A stretch of 64,000 nucleotides of DNA from the NCBI RefSeq assembly GCF_011753055.1, contig NZ_VWWJ01000003.1, forward strand, positions 310,001 to 374,000. The letters are read 5' to 3'. The position numbers and the translations under genes are program-made. Within the stretch, counting starts at the first letter, position 1, and each line of letters starts with the position of its first letter. This document shows positions 1-8,987 of the stretch, piece by piece. The notes beneath the pieces are model-generated. The model was not told the DNA's origin and did no database searches. It saw nothing but the letters and a program-made list of their open reading frames with translations. The DNA comes from Burkholderia sp. Ax-1719 (lineage in GTDB: Bacteria; Pseudomonadota; Gammaproteobacteria; Burkholderiales; Burkholderiaceae).

Positions 1-1469
1 ACCAGCACGTCGCCGGAACCTACGCGGCAGAGCTCGTCGACCGCATCGACGATCGCGTCCATCAGGTCGCGATCGGTGTCGCGTTGCGACTTCTTCGTCG
101 GCGCGCTGCCCTGCGCGTTTTTCACCGCCGGACTGTCTTCCTGCACCGGGCGATAACGCACCTCCACCGGATACAGACGGCCGCTCACCTCGATCACCGG
201 CGCGGGCTTTTCGTCGCTGCCGAAGTGGCGCGCGAAGCGGTCGGCGTCGATGGTCGCGGAGGTGACGATCAGCTTCAGATCGGGCCGGCGCGGCAGGATC
301 TCTTTCAGATAGCCGAGCAGAAAGTCGATGTTCAGACTGCGCTCGTGCGCCTCGTCGATGATGATCGTGTCGTAGGCCTTCAGAAGCGGATCGGTCTGCG
401 TTTCAGCGAGCAGAATGCCGTCCGTCATCAGTTTGACCGAGGCGCCGGGCGAGAGATTGTCGGTGAAACGCACCTTGTAGCCGACCACCTCGCCAAACGG
501 CGTGCCAAGTTCTTCGGCGATACGACGCCCGGTTGCGGACGCCGCAATCCGGCGCGGCTGCGTATGGCCGATCAGGCCGCTGCCGCCCGCGCCCAGACCG
601 CGCCCGAGCGAGAGCGCGATCTTCGGCAACTGCGTGGTCTTGCCCGAGCCCGTTTCGCCGCTGACGATCACGACCTGGTTATTGGCGATCGCGCGCGCGA
701 TTTCCTCGCGGCGGCCCGAGACGGGCAGCGCTTCGGGGAACGTGATCGGCGGGATCGGGTTCGGCGTGACGGGCGCGCGCGGGGCGCGGGGTTCGCGTGG
801 CTCGCGCGGCGGACGCGGTGTGCGCGGCGGCTGTTCGCCAGTCGCTTGAGCCGTGGCACTTTCTGCGCGCGGCGGTCTTGCGGCTTGCGGCTTCGCGGGT
901 CGCGGCGGGTTGGGACGCGTCTGCTTCGGCTGCTGTTGCTGCGCGCGCGGTTGCGCTTGCGGTGATTGCGGCTGCTGCGGATTGCGCGCGTGCTGCGGCT
1001 GCGTCCCGGCTTCGCGCGGCTTCTGACGCTGTTGCGGCGCATTTTGCGCTTCACGCGGCGCGGCGGGTTGAGGCGCGACGGCGGGAGCCTGCGCACGCTC
1101 TTCGCGCGATTCGCTGCGTGATTCGCTGCGTGATTCGTTACGAACCTGCGAATGCGGGGCCGGTTTCGTCGCCGCTTTCTCGACTTCGCGCGTTTCAACT
1201 CGCGTCACGGTTTGCGCTGCTGGCGCGGGCTTCTGCACCTGAGCAGGCGTCGTCTGGGCAGGCGTCGCCATGCGCTTATCCTGCACGCGCGCGCCACCGA
1301 GCGCGCCGCCCTTCATCAGCGCGGCCAGCCGGTCCGTCGTGGCGAGATTCTGCCCGTCGCCATACTTTTGCGACGCGCGCTTTTCCTTCGCGCCGCCGTG
1401 CTCCGCGTCTTTCCCGGCGGAGGTGTTGCTGCCCTGCGCCGAGGCAGGTCTTTTGGGTACATTCGACAT
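1..1469 (-). CDS. hrpA: ATP-dependent RNA helicase HrpA, 5' part (runs off the left edge)
   Basis: Partial gene; about 489 codons are visible and the C-terminal part lies outside the window. Known role of the family: DEAH-box RNA helicase acting on mRNA and ribosomes. Visible are Walker A GETGSGKT near residue 270 and the DEAH box ([10 protein letters not shown]) near residue 367, followed by the SAT motif ([11 protein letters not shown]). The first roughly 240 residues are low complexity, rich in Gln, Pro, Arg and Ala, and probably disordered; this extension precedes the conserved core. The start ATG gives [12 protein letters not shown]. It faces argA across 23 bp, with a shared TATAAT-type palindrome in between and no ribosome binding site visible. 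Confidence 0.93.
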   Translation of the reverse strand, partial: MSNVPKRPASAQGSNTSAGKDAEHGGAKEKRASQKYGDGQNLATTDRLAALMKGGALGGARVQDKRMATPAQTTPAQVQKPAPAAQTVTRVETREVEKAATKPAPHSQVRNESRSESRSESREERAQAPAVAPQPAAPREAQNAPQQRQKPREAGTQPQHARNPQQPQSPQAQPRAQQQQPKQTRPNPPRPAKPQAARPPRAESATAQATGEQPPRTPRPPREPREPRAPRAPVTPNPIPPITFPEALPVSGRREEIARAIANNQVVIVSGETGSGKTTQLPKIALSLGRGLGAGGSGLIGHTQPRRIAASATGRRIAEELGTPFGEVVGYKVRFTDNLSPGASVKLMTDGILLAETQTDPLLKAYDTIIIDEAHERSLNIDFLLGYLKEILPRRPDLKLIVTSATIDADRFARHFGSDEKPAPVIEVSGRLYPVEVRYRPVQEDSPAVKNAQGSAPTKKSQRDTDRDLMDAIVDAVDELCRVGSGDVL

Positions 1470-1477
1470 GGGGGCGC

Positions 1478-1485
1478 ATTATAAT
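1478..1485. promoter_or_regulatory. Self-complementary -10 box ATTATAAT between hrpA and argA
   Basis: The 8-mer ATTATAAT is its own reverse complement, so it presents a consensus TATAAT on both strands. It ends 7 bp before the argA ATG and 8 bp before the hrpA ATG. If used as -10 on either side, transcripts would begin at or next to the start codons. No good -35 at 17 bp is seen on the plus strand; TTTGGG lies 16 bp upstream on the minus strand. Functional use is inferred. Confidence 0.5.
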
Positions 1486-1492
1486 CCCGGGC

Positions 1493-2908
1493 ATGAATTC
1501 CCAAACCGACCTCGTCCCCGCCACCGCGAATGCGCCGGCTTCCGCCGCCGCCGCGGAATCCGTATCTGAGCAAGCTTCTGAGCAAGCTGCCCAGCAGGCC
1601 GCGCAGCACGCGCAATTCGTCGACTGGATGCGATCGGTCGCGCCCTACATCCACGCATTTCAAGGCAAAACTTTCGTCGTCGGTTTCGGCGGCGAGGTGG
1701 TGCACCAGAATCTGCTCAACGCGCTGGTCGCCGACATCGCACTGCTGCAGGCCATGGGCATCCAGATCGTGCTGGTGCACGGTTCGCGCCCGCAGGTCGA
1801 AGAGCAGATGAGCCTGCACGGCGTGGAATCCGAGTTCTCGCACGGCATGCGCATCACCAATGCCCGCGCGCTCGAATCCGCCAAGGAAGCCGCCGGCGAA
1901 GTGCGTCTGGACATCGAAGCCGCCATCAGCCAGGGTCTGCCGAACACGCCGATGGCGCACGCGCACATCAGCGTCGTGTCGGGCAACTTCGTGACGGCGC
2001 GTCCGGTCGGTATTCTCGACGGCGTGGATTTCCAGCACACGGGCGTGGTGCGCAAGATCGACGCCGATTCGATCCGCCATTCGCTCGCCAGCCGCAAGCT
2101 CGTGCTGCTCTCGCCGCTCGGTTTTTCGCCCACGGGCGAGGCGTTCAATCTGTCGATGGAAGACGTGGCGTCGGCGGCGGCCATTGCGCTGCGCGCCGAC
2201 AAGATCGTGTTCCTCACGGAAACGCAGGGTCTGATCGACGAGGAAGGCGAACTGATCCGCGAAATGTCGCTGGACGACGCCTACAAGCTGCAGGAAAGCG
2301 GCACGGTGCTGGGCGACGCCGGTTTTTATCTGAAGCATTCGATTCGCGCCTGCCGTGGCGGCGTGGGCCGCGCGCACATCATTCCCTATGTGCTCGACGG
2401 CGGTCTGCTGCTCGAACTGTTCCTGCACGATGGCGTGGGCACCATGATCTCGTACGAGAACCTGGAAAGCCTGCGCGAAGCCACGCCCGACGACGTCGGC
2501 GGCATCCTGACGCTGATCGAGCCGCTCGAAACCGACGGCACGCTGGTGCGACGCGGGCGCCACCAGATCGAGCGCGACATCGACCACTTCTCGGTGATTG
2601 AGCACGATGGCGTGCTATTCGGCTGTGCGGCGCTGTATGCGTATTCGCAGGAACGCATCGGCGAAATGGCGTGCCTGACGGTCTCGCCCGAAGCGCAAGG
2701 CTCCGGCGACGGCGAGCGTCTGTTGCGCCGTATCGAGCAACGCGCCCGCGCACGCGGCCTCACGCGCATTTTCGTGCTCACCACGCGCACCGAACACTGG
2801 TTCCTCAAGCGCGGCTTCGTCAAGGCTACGGTCGACGACCTGCCTGAAGACCGCCGCCGCCTCTATAACTGGCAGCGCAAATCGCTCGTGCTGATGAAGC
2901 AGCTCTGA
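1493..2908 (+). CDS. argA: Amino-acid N-acetyltransferase (N-acetylglutamate synthase)
   Basis: Catalyses acetyl-CoA + L-glutamate to N-acetylglutamate, first step of arginine synthesis in the cytoplasm. The 471-residue product has the two-domain ArgA layout: an amino-acid-kinase-like domain at about residues 45-300 (VVGFGGEVVHQ; SPLGFSPTGEAFNL) that in the family binds arginine as feedback inhibitor, then a GNAT domain at about 330-471 with the CoA-binding stretch QGSGDGERLL near 402. Start MNSQTDLV was chosen because upstream codons in the frame overlap hrpA and encode low-complexity sequence. The first 40 residues are Ala/Gln-rich. There is no visible Shine-Dalgarno and a TATAAT lies 7 bp upstream, so translation may be leaderless. 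Confidence 0.95.
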   Translation: MNSQTDLVPATANAPASAAAAESVSEQASEQAAQQAAQHAQFVDWMRSVAPYIHAFQGKTFVVGFGGEVVHQNLLNALVADIALLQAMGIQIVLVHGSRPQVEEQMSLHGVESEFSHGMRITNARALESAKEAAGEVRLDIEAAISQGLPNTPMAHAHISVVSGNFVTARPVGILDGVDFQHTGVVRKIDADSIRHSLASRKLVLLSPLGFSPTGEAFNLSMEDVASAAAIALRADKIVFLTETQGLIDEEGELIREMSLDDAYKLQESGTVLGDAGFYLKHSIRACRGGVGRAHIIPYVLDGGLLLELFLHDGVGTMISYENLESLREATPDDVGGILTLIEPLETDGTLVRRGRHQIERDIDHFSVIEHDGVLFGCAALYAYSQERIGEMACLTVSPEAQGSGDGERLLRRIEQRARARGLTRIFVLTTRTEHWFLKRGFVKATVDDLPEDRRRLYNWQRKSLVLMKQL

Positions 2909-2952
2909 GCGGCGCGAGCCACCCCACACATACGACTTAGGAGAAGCACAGC

Positions 2953-3228
2953 ATGGCCCGTATGATCCAATGCGCAAAGCTCGGCAAGGAAGCCGAAGGT
3001 CTCGATTTCCCGCCGCTGCCGGGCGAACTCGGCAAGCGCATCTATGAAAGCGTCTCGAAGGAAGCCTGGCAAGGCTGGCTCAAGCAGCAGACCATGCTGA
3101 TCAACGAGAACCGCCTGAACATGGCCGACCCGCGCGCGCGCCAGTACCTGATGAAGCAGACCGAAAAGTACTTCTTCGGCGACGGCGCCGATCAGGCGTC
3201 GGGCTTCGTGCCGCCGACGCAAGCCTGA
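2953..3228 (+). CDS. yggX: Fe(2+)-trafficking / oxidative damage protection protein YggX
   Basis: A 91-residue cytoplasmic protein matching the YggX family over its whole length: [11 protein letters not shown] start with the conserved Cys7, [13 protein letters not shown], and the [16 protein letters not shown]-terminal block. The family is linked to labile iron handling and protection of Fe-S enzymes from oxidants. A ribosome binding site (AGGAGAA) stands just upstream. It follows argA by 44 bp, so co-transcription is likely, and a strong terminator follows. Confidence 0.95.
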   Translation: MARMIQCAKLGKEAEGLDFPPLPGELGKRIYESVSKEAWQGWLKQQTMLINENRLNMADPRARQYLMKQTEKYFFGDGADQASGFVPPTQA

Positions 3229-3245
3229 GGCTTCAGAACGACCGC

Positions 3246-3275
3246 AAAAACCGCGCCTTCGAGCGCGGTTTTTTT
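3246..3275 (+). terminator. Rho-independent terminator after yggX
   Basis: Stem AAAAACCGCGC / GCGCGGTTTTT with a short cttcga loop and a run of seven T. It closes the argA-yggX transcript. Confidence 0.9.
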
Positions 3276-3395
3276 ATGCGCGCGCTGTGGAACCGGGTCC
3301 AAACTTCGATGAATCGCACGACCGTCCGATTCGCCGCAATCCCCCGTCCCATAAGGGCTGACGGCCGCGCGCCAGAACCCCGTCGATAGCGCGGT

Positions 3396-3425
3396 TTGCA
3401 CGATCTTACGTCATCGTGCTATCAT
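3396..3425 (+). promoter_or_regulatory. Candidate sigma-70 promoter for proP
   Basis: TTGCAC (3396-3401), an 18-bp spacer and TATCAT (3420-3425). It lies about 400 bp upstream of proP, the next plus-strand gene, implying a long leader if it is the promoter used. Assignment is inference from sequence match. Confidence 0.45.
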
Positions 3426-3834
3426 AACGCTTCGTTCAACAGGCAACCGCCATCAATTGCATTCAGGCCGGCACCCAAAACCGCCTTCAGTCTGAGTGTT
3501 TTCATACAAGAAGAACGATCCGCCACACGGACATTCTTTTTCGTTTCAGCGACGCTTCACCGGGCACCCTCGTGCTGGTCCAGCGTCACATGCGCCCTGC
3601 CCCCCAACAAGGCCACGCAGGCGCAACGCAATACGCACAATTTGATCGAGTGTCGTTTCGCGACATTCAGCATGCCACTCGCGCACCGCCTGCACGCCAA
3701 CGCCGCAGCCGGACCGGACGTTCCTTTTTGCGGCGTTCACGCGCGACCCGCAGCCATCTTTCGGCCGCTATCGCGAAACGGCACTCTCCGGCAACCGTGG
3801 CGAGCTCTTCTGGAGTTCGTCGCAGTCATTGGAG
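3426..3834 (+). other. Gene-free leader region upstream of proP
   Basis: About 410 bp between the candidate promoter and proP. Open frames here have no ribosome binding sites or recognisable proteins. I see no convincing riboswitch; it may be an untranslated leader or hold further promoters. Confidence 0.35.
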
Positions 3835-5298
3835 ATGCAGACCTTGACCGCTTCCACTTCCGGCTCGTCGGCCCAGTCCGACTTGACACTCGACGACATT
3901 ACGATCGTCGACAACAGCCTCCTCAAACGCGCCGTCGGCGCCATGGCGCTCGGTAACGCCATGGAATGGTTCGACTTCGGCGTGTACAGCTACATCGCCG
4001 TCACGCTCGGCCAGGTGTTTTTCCCGTCGAGCAGCCCGTCCGCGCAGCTGATCGCCACCTTCGGCACGTTCGCGGCCGCGTTCCTCGTGCGCCCGATCGG
4101 CGGCATGGTGTTCGGCCCGCTCGGCGACCGTATCGGCCGTCAGCGCGTGCTCGCGATGACGATGATCATGATGGCCTGCGGCACGTTCGCAATCGGCCTG
4201 ATCCCGTCGTACCACTCGATCGGCATTGCGGCGCCCGTGCTGCTGCTGGTCGCGCGTCTGGTGCAGGGTTTCTCGACCGGCGGCGAGTACGGCGGCGCAG
4301 CCACCTTCATCGCCGAATTCGCCACCGACAAGCGTCGCGGCTTCATGGGCAGCTTCCTCGAATGCGGCACGATGGTGGGCTACGTGTTCGGCGCGGGCAC
4401 GGTCGCGGTGCTGACCGCTCTGCTCTCGCATCAACAACTGCTGGACTGGGGCTGGCGCGTGCCGTTCATGATCGCGGGGCCGCTCGGGATCGTGGGCCTG
4501 TACATCCGTACGAAGCTCGAAGAAACGCCGGCGTTCAAGCGTGAAGCCGAACTGCGCGAAGCCGAAGAAACCGCACGTCCGAAGCTCACGCTGCGCGCGC
4601 TGCTGACCGAACATCTGCGCCCCTTCCTGCTGTGCGTGGGCCTCGTGCTGATCTTCAACGTGACCGATTACATGGCGCTCTCGTATCTGCCGAGCTATCT
4701 GTCGGCGACGTTGCACTTCAACGAAACGCACGGTCTGTTCGTCGTGCTTGCCGTGATGGTGCTGATGGTGCCGATGACGATCGCCTTCGGCCGCCTCTCC
4801 GACGCGATCGGCCGCAAGCCGGTGATGCTCGCGGGCTGTGTGGGTCTGATCGTGCTGGCGATTCCGTCGCTCACGCTGATCCAGACGGGTGCGCTGGTGC
4901 CGGTGTTCCTCGGCCTGATGATTCTCGGCACGCTGCTTTCGTGCTTCACGGGCGTGATGCCCTCGGCGCTGCCCGCGCTGTTCCCGACCGCGATCCGCTA
5001 CGGCGCGCTTGCCATCGGCTTCAACGTGTCGGTTTCGCTGTTCGGCGGCACCACGCCGCTGGTTGCGGCCTGGCTCGTCGAGCACACGCAGAATCTGATG
5101 ATGCCCGCGTACTATCTGATGGGCGCGGCGGTGGTCGGCATTATCTCGGTGCTGGCGCTGCATGAAACGGCGCGCCGTCCGCTGCCGGGCTCGGGCCCGA
5201 GCGTGAGCACCAAGGCCGAAGCGCATGCGGTGCTGCGCGGCGTGCGTCTCGCCCGCGAGATGGACGATGACTACGCGGCCATGCCGGCACGCGTGTAA
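3835..5298 (+). CDS. proP: Proline/glycine betaine:H+ symporter ProP (MFS)
   Basis: Inner-membrane compatible-solute importer of the metabolite:H+ symporter MFS family. The 487-residue product follows ProP closely: GNAMEWFDFGVYSYIA at about 40-56, RPIGGMVFGPLGDRIGRQ loop (MFS motif A), GFSTGGEYGGAATFIAE in helix 5, DWGWRVPFMIAGPLGI and LEETPAF mid-protein. Twelve membrane segments are expected. The C-terminal tail after the last helix is short and shows no clear heptad pattern, unlike the long coiled coil of E. coli ProP, so osmosensing may differ. Start is uncertain: ATG 3835 was preferred over TTG 3829; GGAG abuts the ATG and TGGAG lies at 3811. Confidence 0.88.
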   Translation: MQTLTASTSGSSAQSDLTLDDITIVDNSLLKRAVGAMALGNAMEWFDFGVYSYIAVTLGQVFFPSSSPSAQLIATFGTFAAAFLVRPIGGMVFGPLGDRIGRQRVLAMTMIMMACGTFAIGLIPSYHSIGIAAPVLLLVARLVQGFSTGGEYGGAATFIAEFATDKRRGFMGSFLECGTMVGYVFGAGTVAVLTALLSHQQLLDWGWRVPFMIAGPLGIVGLYIRTKLEETPAFKREAELREAEETARPKLTLRALLTEHLRPFLLCVGLVLIFNVTDYMALSYLPSYLSATLHFNETHGLFVVLAVMVLMVPMTIAFGRLSDAIGRKPVMLAGCVGLIVLAIPSLTLIQTGALVPVFLGLMILGTLLSCFTGVMPSALPALFPTAIRYGALAIGFNVSVSLFGGTTPLVAAWLVEHTQNLMMPAYYLMGAAVVGIISVLALHETARRPLPGSGPSVSTKAEAHAVLRGVRLAREMDDDYAAMPARV

Positions 5299-5325
5299 GT
5301 CGAACGTTTCCGATGAGGAAAGCGT

Positions 5326-5356
5326 AAAAAAGGCCAGCTTCGTGCTGGCCTTTTTT
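5326..5356. terminator. Bidirectional terminator between proP and the yfcE-like gene
   Basis: Stem AAAAAAGGCCAGC / GCTGGCCTTTTTT with a 5-nt loop. It gives T-runs on both strands and serves converging transcripts. Confidence 0.9.
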
Positions 5357-5395
5357 GCGTCTGCGCGCGGGATTCAGTTGAAATTCAGTCGCCAT

Positions 5396-5887
5396 TCAGT
5401 CGACCAGGCGCGTGTGCTCGACATGCAATGCAGCGCCGTTTCCGATCGTCAGCATGGCGGCGGTAATCGGCAACTTGAAGCGGCGCGGGCCCGCGCTGCC
5501 CGGATTCACGTAGAGCACGCCATCGCGCGTGTCCTGCGCGGGCTTGTGCGAATGGCCGCTCACGACCACGCCGATGCCCTGCGTAGCGGGATCGCCCTGC
5601 AGATCGGGCAACTCATGCACCACCACGATCGACACGCCGCCGATGTCTACTACGGTTTGCACCGGCAGCGCTTCGGCCCATGCGCCGCGATCGTTGTTGC
5701 CGCGCACCGCCGTCAACGGCGCGATGCGTCCCAGTTGATCGAGCACGTCCGGGTCGCAGATGTCGCCTGCGTGGATGATCGCGTCGCTGCCTTGGACGAA
5801 GGCCAGCAGTTCGGGGCGCACGAGATTGTGCGTATCGGAAACGAGTGCGACGCGGAGTGAATTCTGGGACATGTCCGGGCTTTGCAT
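5396..5887 (-). CDS. YfcE/MJ0936-family metallophosphoesterase
   Basis: A 163-residue single-domain calcineurin-like phosphoesterase with the full metal-binding set: SDTHN near 18, HAGDICD near 40, RGNNDRG near 63, VVHELP near 90 and SGHSHKP near 110. Family members hydrolyse phosphodiesters in vitro; the cellular substrate is unknown. Last gene of a leftward set with the cupin (27 bp upstream) and flavoprotein genes. Start could also be the internal ATG at 5872 (MSQNSLRVALVSDTHN); neither has a clear ribosome binding site. Confidence 0.88.
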   Translation of the reverse strand: MQSPDMSQNSLRVALVSDTHNLVRPELLAFVQGSDAIIHAGDICDPDVLDQLGRIAPLTAVRGNNDRGAWAEALPVQTVVDIGGVSIVVVHELPDLQGDPATQGIGVVVSGHSHKPAQDTRDGVLYVNPGSAGPRRFKLPITAAMLTIGNGAALHVEHTRLVD

Positions 5888-5914
5888 AGCGAAGAAAGGC
5901 GCACGACGCGCGCT

Positions 5915-6247
5915 TTAGCCGCCGAAGTATACGGCGAGCCAGACTGTCGGCGTCTGCGGGTCCGTCCACGCCACGCGATGACGACAATGCGCGCGAATGT
6001 GCACATGATCGCCAGGCTTCAGGTGCACGCGGTGCGTCTCGAATTCCAGCTCCGCCGCGCCCGCGAGCAGCACCACCCACTCGTCGCGCGGGTCGTCGTA
6101 CCAGAAGCCCGCCGGACTTGTCTGACCGGTCGAGACGATGCGCTCGATCAGCACGCCCTTATCCGCGACGAGGCGCTCGAACACTTCTTCGCCCGCACCC
6201 GGATCGATGCCCTCGAACAGATTCGCCAGGCATGCAGGCGCGTTCAT
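5915..6247 (-). CDS. Small cupin-domain protein
   Basis: A 110-residue protein consisting of one cupin barrel: WYDDPRDEWVVLLAGAAELEFE (motif 1 region) and LKPGDHVHIRAHCRHRV (motif 2 region, His-rich). Metal binding is likely; ligand or reaction cannot be told. Its ATG overlaps the stop of the upstream flavoprotein gene (ATGA), so translation is probably coupled and the two may work together. Confidence 0.8.
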   Translation of the reverse strand: MNAPACLANLFEGIDPGAGEEVFERLVADKGVLIERIVSTGQTSPAGFWYDDPRDEWVVLLAGAAELEFETHRVHLKPGDHVHIRAHCRHRVAWTDPQTPTVWLAVYFGG

Positions 6248-7653
6248 TCAAGCGGCCTCAAACCGTCGAGCAAGGTCGGCACGAGTTCGCTCACGGTCGG
6301 ATGTACGTGCATCGCAAATTGCAGCGTGGTGTACGGCGCATCGGCGGTCATCGTATCGATGAAGGTGTGGATCGCCTCGTCGCCTTCGATGCCGAAGATC
6401 ATCGCGCCCAGAATGCGCTTCGTCTGCGCGTCGACCAGCGCCTTCATGAAGCCGTCAGTCTCGCCGCGCTCGCGCGCACGCCCGACACGCGCCATCGGCA
6501 TGGTCGCGATCAGCGCGGGTTTGCCGCTTTCGCGCACCTCGCGCTCGCTTGCGCCCACGCGCGCGAGCGGCGGATCGACAAAGACGGCGTAACAGGGAAT
6601 GCGCGTGTCGACGCTGCGGTTTGCGCCGTCGAGCAGATTCGCCGCGACGATCTGGTAGTCGTCGTAGGACGTGTGCGTGAACGCGCCACGCCCGTTCACA
6701 TCGCCGAGCGCCCAGATCCCCGCCACGCGCGTGCGCAACTGGCCGTCAACGGGAATCAGGCCGTGATTGTCGCGCTCGATGCCGGCGGCCTCCAGACCGA
6801 GATCGTCGGTGTTGGGGATGCGGCCGGTTGCGAACAGCAAATGCGACACGTCGAGTGTTTCATTGCCGAGCGTGATGCGAATGCCATGCCCTGGCGTTGC
6901 GCCCAGCGGCTCCACGCGCTGCGGCGAGTTTCCGAAGCGAAACTCCACGCCTTCGCGCGCCAGCACGTCCTGCACGCTTTTCGCGACATCGTCGTCCTCG
7001 CGCGTGAGAATGCGCGAGCCGCGTACCAGCACCGTCACGCGGCTGCCGAAACGCCGGAACATCTGCGCGAATTCGAGCGCGATATAGCTGCCGCCGCAGA
7101 TCGCCAGATGCTCGGGCAATTCGGTCAGCGAAAGAATCGTCGAATTCGTTTCGTACCAGATCCGTTCGAGCCCGGGCACCGGAGGCACCGCTGCGCGCGT
7201 ACCGGTATTGATGAAGATTTCACCCGCTTCGAGTTCTTCGGTGTGACCGCCTTCGGACATCACACTGACCGTATTCGGCCCGCTGAAACGCCCATGTCCT
7301 TGCAGCACCGTGACGTTTTTCGCGTGGCGCAGCCAGCGCTCGACGCCGTCGCGCGACGCGCCGATGATGCCGTCCTTGCGCGCTTTCACGGCGGCGAGAT
7401 CGACGCTCACGTCGGCCCCGCCTGCGCCGTTTCCGATCCGCACGCCGTAATCGGCCGCATGCCGCGCAACGTGTGCGGCGCGCGCGCAGGCCACATAGGC
7501 CTTGGTCGGCGTACAGCCGACATTCACGCAGGTGCCGCCGAATGCGGCGCGCTCGATAATCGCCGTCTTGCGCCCGCTCGCGCCCAGTCGCACCGCCAGC
7601 GGCGGTCCGCTCTGCCCCGTGCCGATCACGATTGCATCGAATCGCTGTGCCAT
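6244..7653 (-). CDS. FAD-dependent pyridine nucleotide-disulfide oxidoreductase (mercuric reductase-like)
   Basis: 469 residues, class I flavoprotein disulfide reductase. N-terminal FAD motif VIGTGQSG at 9-16, redox-active pair in GGTCVNVGCTPTK (Cys42, Cys47), a second dinucleotide-binding GG-x-Y-I-A-L-E near 172, ATGRIPNTDDLGLE, WALGDVNG and the C-terminal HPTVSEL dyad region. It lacks an N-terminal heavy-metal domain and the C-terminal Cys pair of true MerA, so mercury reduction is not supported; RclA-like or general quinone/disulfide reductase activity is possible. Start ATG 7653 has AGGGAG upstream; the frame runs open beyond it but without support. First gene of the flavoprotein-cupin-phosphoesterase set. 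Confidence 0.87.
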   Translation of the reverse strand: MAQRFDAIVIGTGQSGPPLAVRLGASGRKTAIIERAAFGGTCVNVGCTPTKAYVACARAAHVARHAADYGVRIGNGAGGADVSVDLAAVKARKDGIIGASRDGVERWLRHAKNVTVLQGHGRFSGPNTVSVMSEGGHTEELEAGEIFINTGTRAAVPPVPGLERIWYETNSTILSLTELPEHLAICGGSYIALEFAQMFRRFGSRVTVLVRGSRILTREDDDVAKSVQDVLAREGVEFRFGNSPQRVEPLGATPGHGIRITLGNETLDVSHLLFATGRIPNTDDLGLEAAGIERDNHGLIPVDGQLRTRVAGIWALGDVNGRGAFTHTSYDDYQIVAANLLDGANRSVDTRIPCYAVFVDPPLARVGASEREVRESGKPALIATMPMARVGRARERGETDGFMKALVDAQTKRILGAMIFGIEGDEAIHTFIDTMTADAPYTTLQFAMHVHPTVSELVPTLLDGLRPLE

Positions 7654-7831
7654 GCCGTTCTCCCTGCCGAGAAGGACCCAAAGCGCGCACGGCCCTTGCC
7701 GCTCGCGGGGTGTGAGGTGTGCGTTGTGGCTACGTTCGCGCCATGTTACGCCCGTGGCCGCGCGCGCCACGCGAGCGCGTCCGGCGACCTTTCCGGTCGC
7801 GACAGGACACGAAGCAGGGGCAAAAAGGCGC

Positions 7832-7864
7832 AAAAAAAGGCCACCCCGGAACATGGGGTGGCCT
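7832..7864 (-). terminator. Rho-independent terminator downstream of the 7974-8243 gene
   Basis: Ten-pair stem AGGCCACCCC / GGGGTGGCCT with a seven-base loop; on the minus strand it is followed by seven T. It separates the leftward small gene from the flavoprotein gene. Confidence 0.85.
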
Positions 7865-7973
7865 ACAGGGTGACAGCACAACAGCAAACGGGCGATGCCG
7901 CTGCGCGTCGGGGGGGAAACGTGAATTCTGTGGGTTTAAGTGAGCGCCTTCAGCCGGGAAGCCAATCAGTCGC

Positions 7974-8243
7974 TCAGTGCACGCTTTCGCCGGGCGCCGC
8001 GCAGCCGTGGCTCGCGCACCAGAGATCGCGCGAACGCTGGAACGCGGCGCGCGCACCTCGCGTGGCCACCAGCAGACCGATCTGGCCCATGTTGAAGTCG
8101 AGCGACACCATCAGCTGCATCAGGTCCACCATCGGCAGGACCAGCGCTGGCTGATAAAGTTGTCGTTCGATAAAGTCTTTCATGACGGCTCCCGCTGCGG
8201 CCGCCGCGTCGTCCTGACGCAGCGGCATTAACATGGAAGCCAT
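7974..8243 (-). CDS. Small hypothetical protein
   Basis: 89 residues from MASMLMPLRQDD; ATG 8234 is an alternative. Middle part is hydrophobic and methionine-rich (LVLPMVDLMQLMVSLDFNMGQIGLL), ending with a short Cys/His-containing tail (LWCASHGCAAPG). I do not recognise the family. It could be an amphipathic or membrane-associated protein. Codon use matches the neighbours and a terminator sits properly downstream, which supports it being real. Ribosome binding site is weak. Confidence 0.55.
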   Translation of the reverse strand: MASMLMPLRQDDAAAAAGAVMKDFIERQLYQPALVLPMVDLMQLMVSLDFNMGQIGLLVATRGARAAFQRSRDLWCASHGCAAPGESVH

Positions 8244-8372
8244 TCTAGGAATGTAGCGTTCGCCGATAAATGGGCTACGCGTGAAGTCACTTGTCGCGAA
8301 ACTCGAACAATCGCTGCTCGGGCGTCGGGACAAGGGTTTGCGGGCCGTGCAGCGCAGCTGCGGCGCGCGGTT

Positions 8373-8987
8373 TTATTCCAGCGGCGTCGCGATAAATTCG
8401 GGCAACGCCTCCGCGCGCAAGGACAGCGCAGCCATCGCAGGATATCGGGCCGGATCGACTGCGCCCGGCAGAACGAATTGCGTAAAGCGCCACGCCACTG
8501 CCGCCGTGATGTCGGCCTGCGTGATACGCCCGGCGCAAAGCCAGCCCCCTCGCCCTTCGATGAGTTTGTCGAGCACGCTCCACGCCGCGTGCATCTGCGC
8601 GTTGACGCGCGCAAACCAGGGTTCGTGCTGGCGCTCTTCGGGGCGCAACTGGCGCTCGTAGACCTGCTGAACCGTCTTCTCCATCGCCGCCAGCGCGAAA
8701 CCGTTCACGCGCAGCGCAAAGGTGCGCTCCTGCCGCTCCTCGGGCAGCAGGCGCTGCGCCGCCGGCACCTTGTGGTCGAGATAATCGAGAATCAGCGTGG
8801 AATCGATCAGCACCGTACCGTCGTCATCGACCAGCGTGGGCGCTTTTACGACCGGATTGATCTGCGCGAATTCGTCGTACTGACCGAAGACCGACACGCT
8901 GCGATGCTCGAACGGCATGCCGAGCACATGAAGCGCAATCGCAACGCGACGCACGTAGGGGGAATCCATCATGCCAATCAACTGCAT
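8373..8987 (-). CDS. Glutathione S-transferase family protein
   Basis: 204 residues with the usual GST plan: thioredoxin-like N-terminal domain (MQLIGMMDSPYVRRVAIAL; cis-Pro in NPVVKAPTLVDDD; glutathione-contact DSTLILDYLD at about 62-71) and an all-helical C-terminal domain from about 90. Cytoplasmic conjugation or peroxidase-type detoxification is the family role; the substrate is not predictable. Ser9 in the SPYVRR segment is a candidate thiol-activating residue. Monocistronic by spacing. Confidence 0.9.
   Translation of the reverse strand: MQLIGMMDSPYVRRVAIALHVLGMPFEHRSVSVFGQYDEFAQINPVVKAPTLVDDDGTVLIDSTLILDYLDHKVPAAQRLLPEERQERTFALRVNGFALAAMEKTVQQVYERQLRPEERQHEPWFARVNAQMHAAWSVLDKLIEGRGGWLCAGRITQADITAAVAWRFTQFVLPGAVDPARYPAMAALSLRAEALPEFIATPLE

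Noticed and set aside
797..1492. Upstream extension of the argA frame
   Set aside because: It overlaps the coding region of hrpA on the other strand and encodes Arg/Ala-rich sequence absent from the ArgA family.
6244..7653. Mercury resistance (MerA)
   Set aside because: The redox Cys pair is present, but the heavy-metal-associated domain, the C-terminal Cys pair and any mer neighbours are missing.
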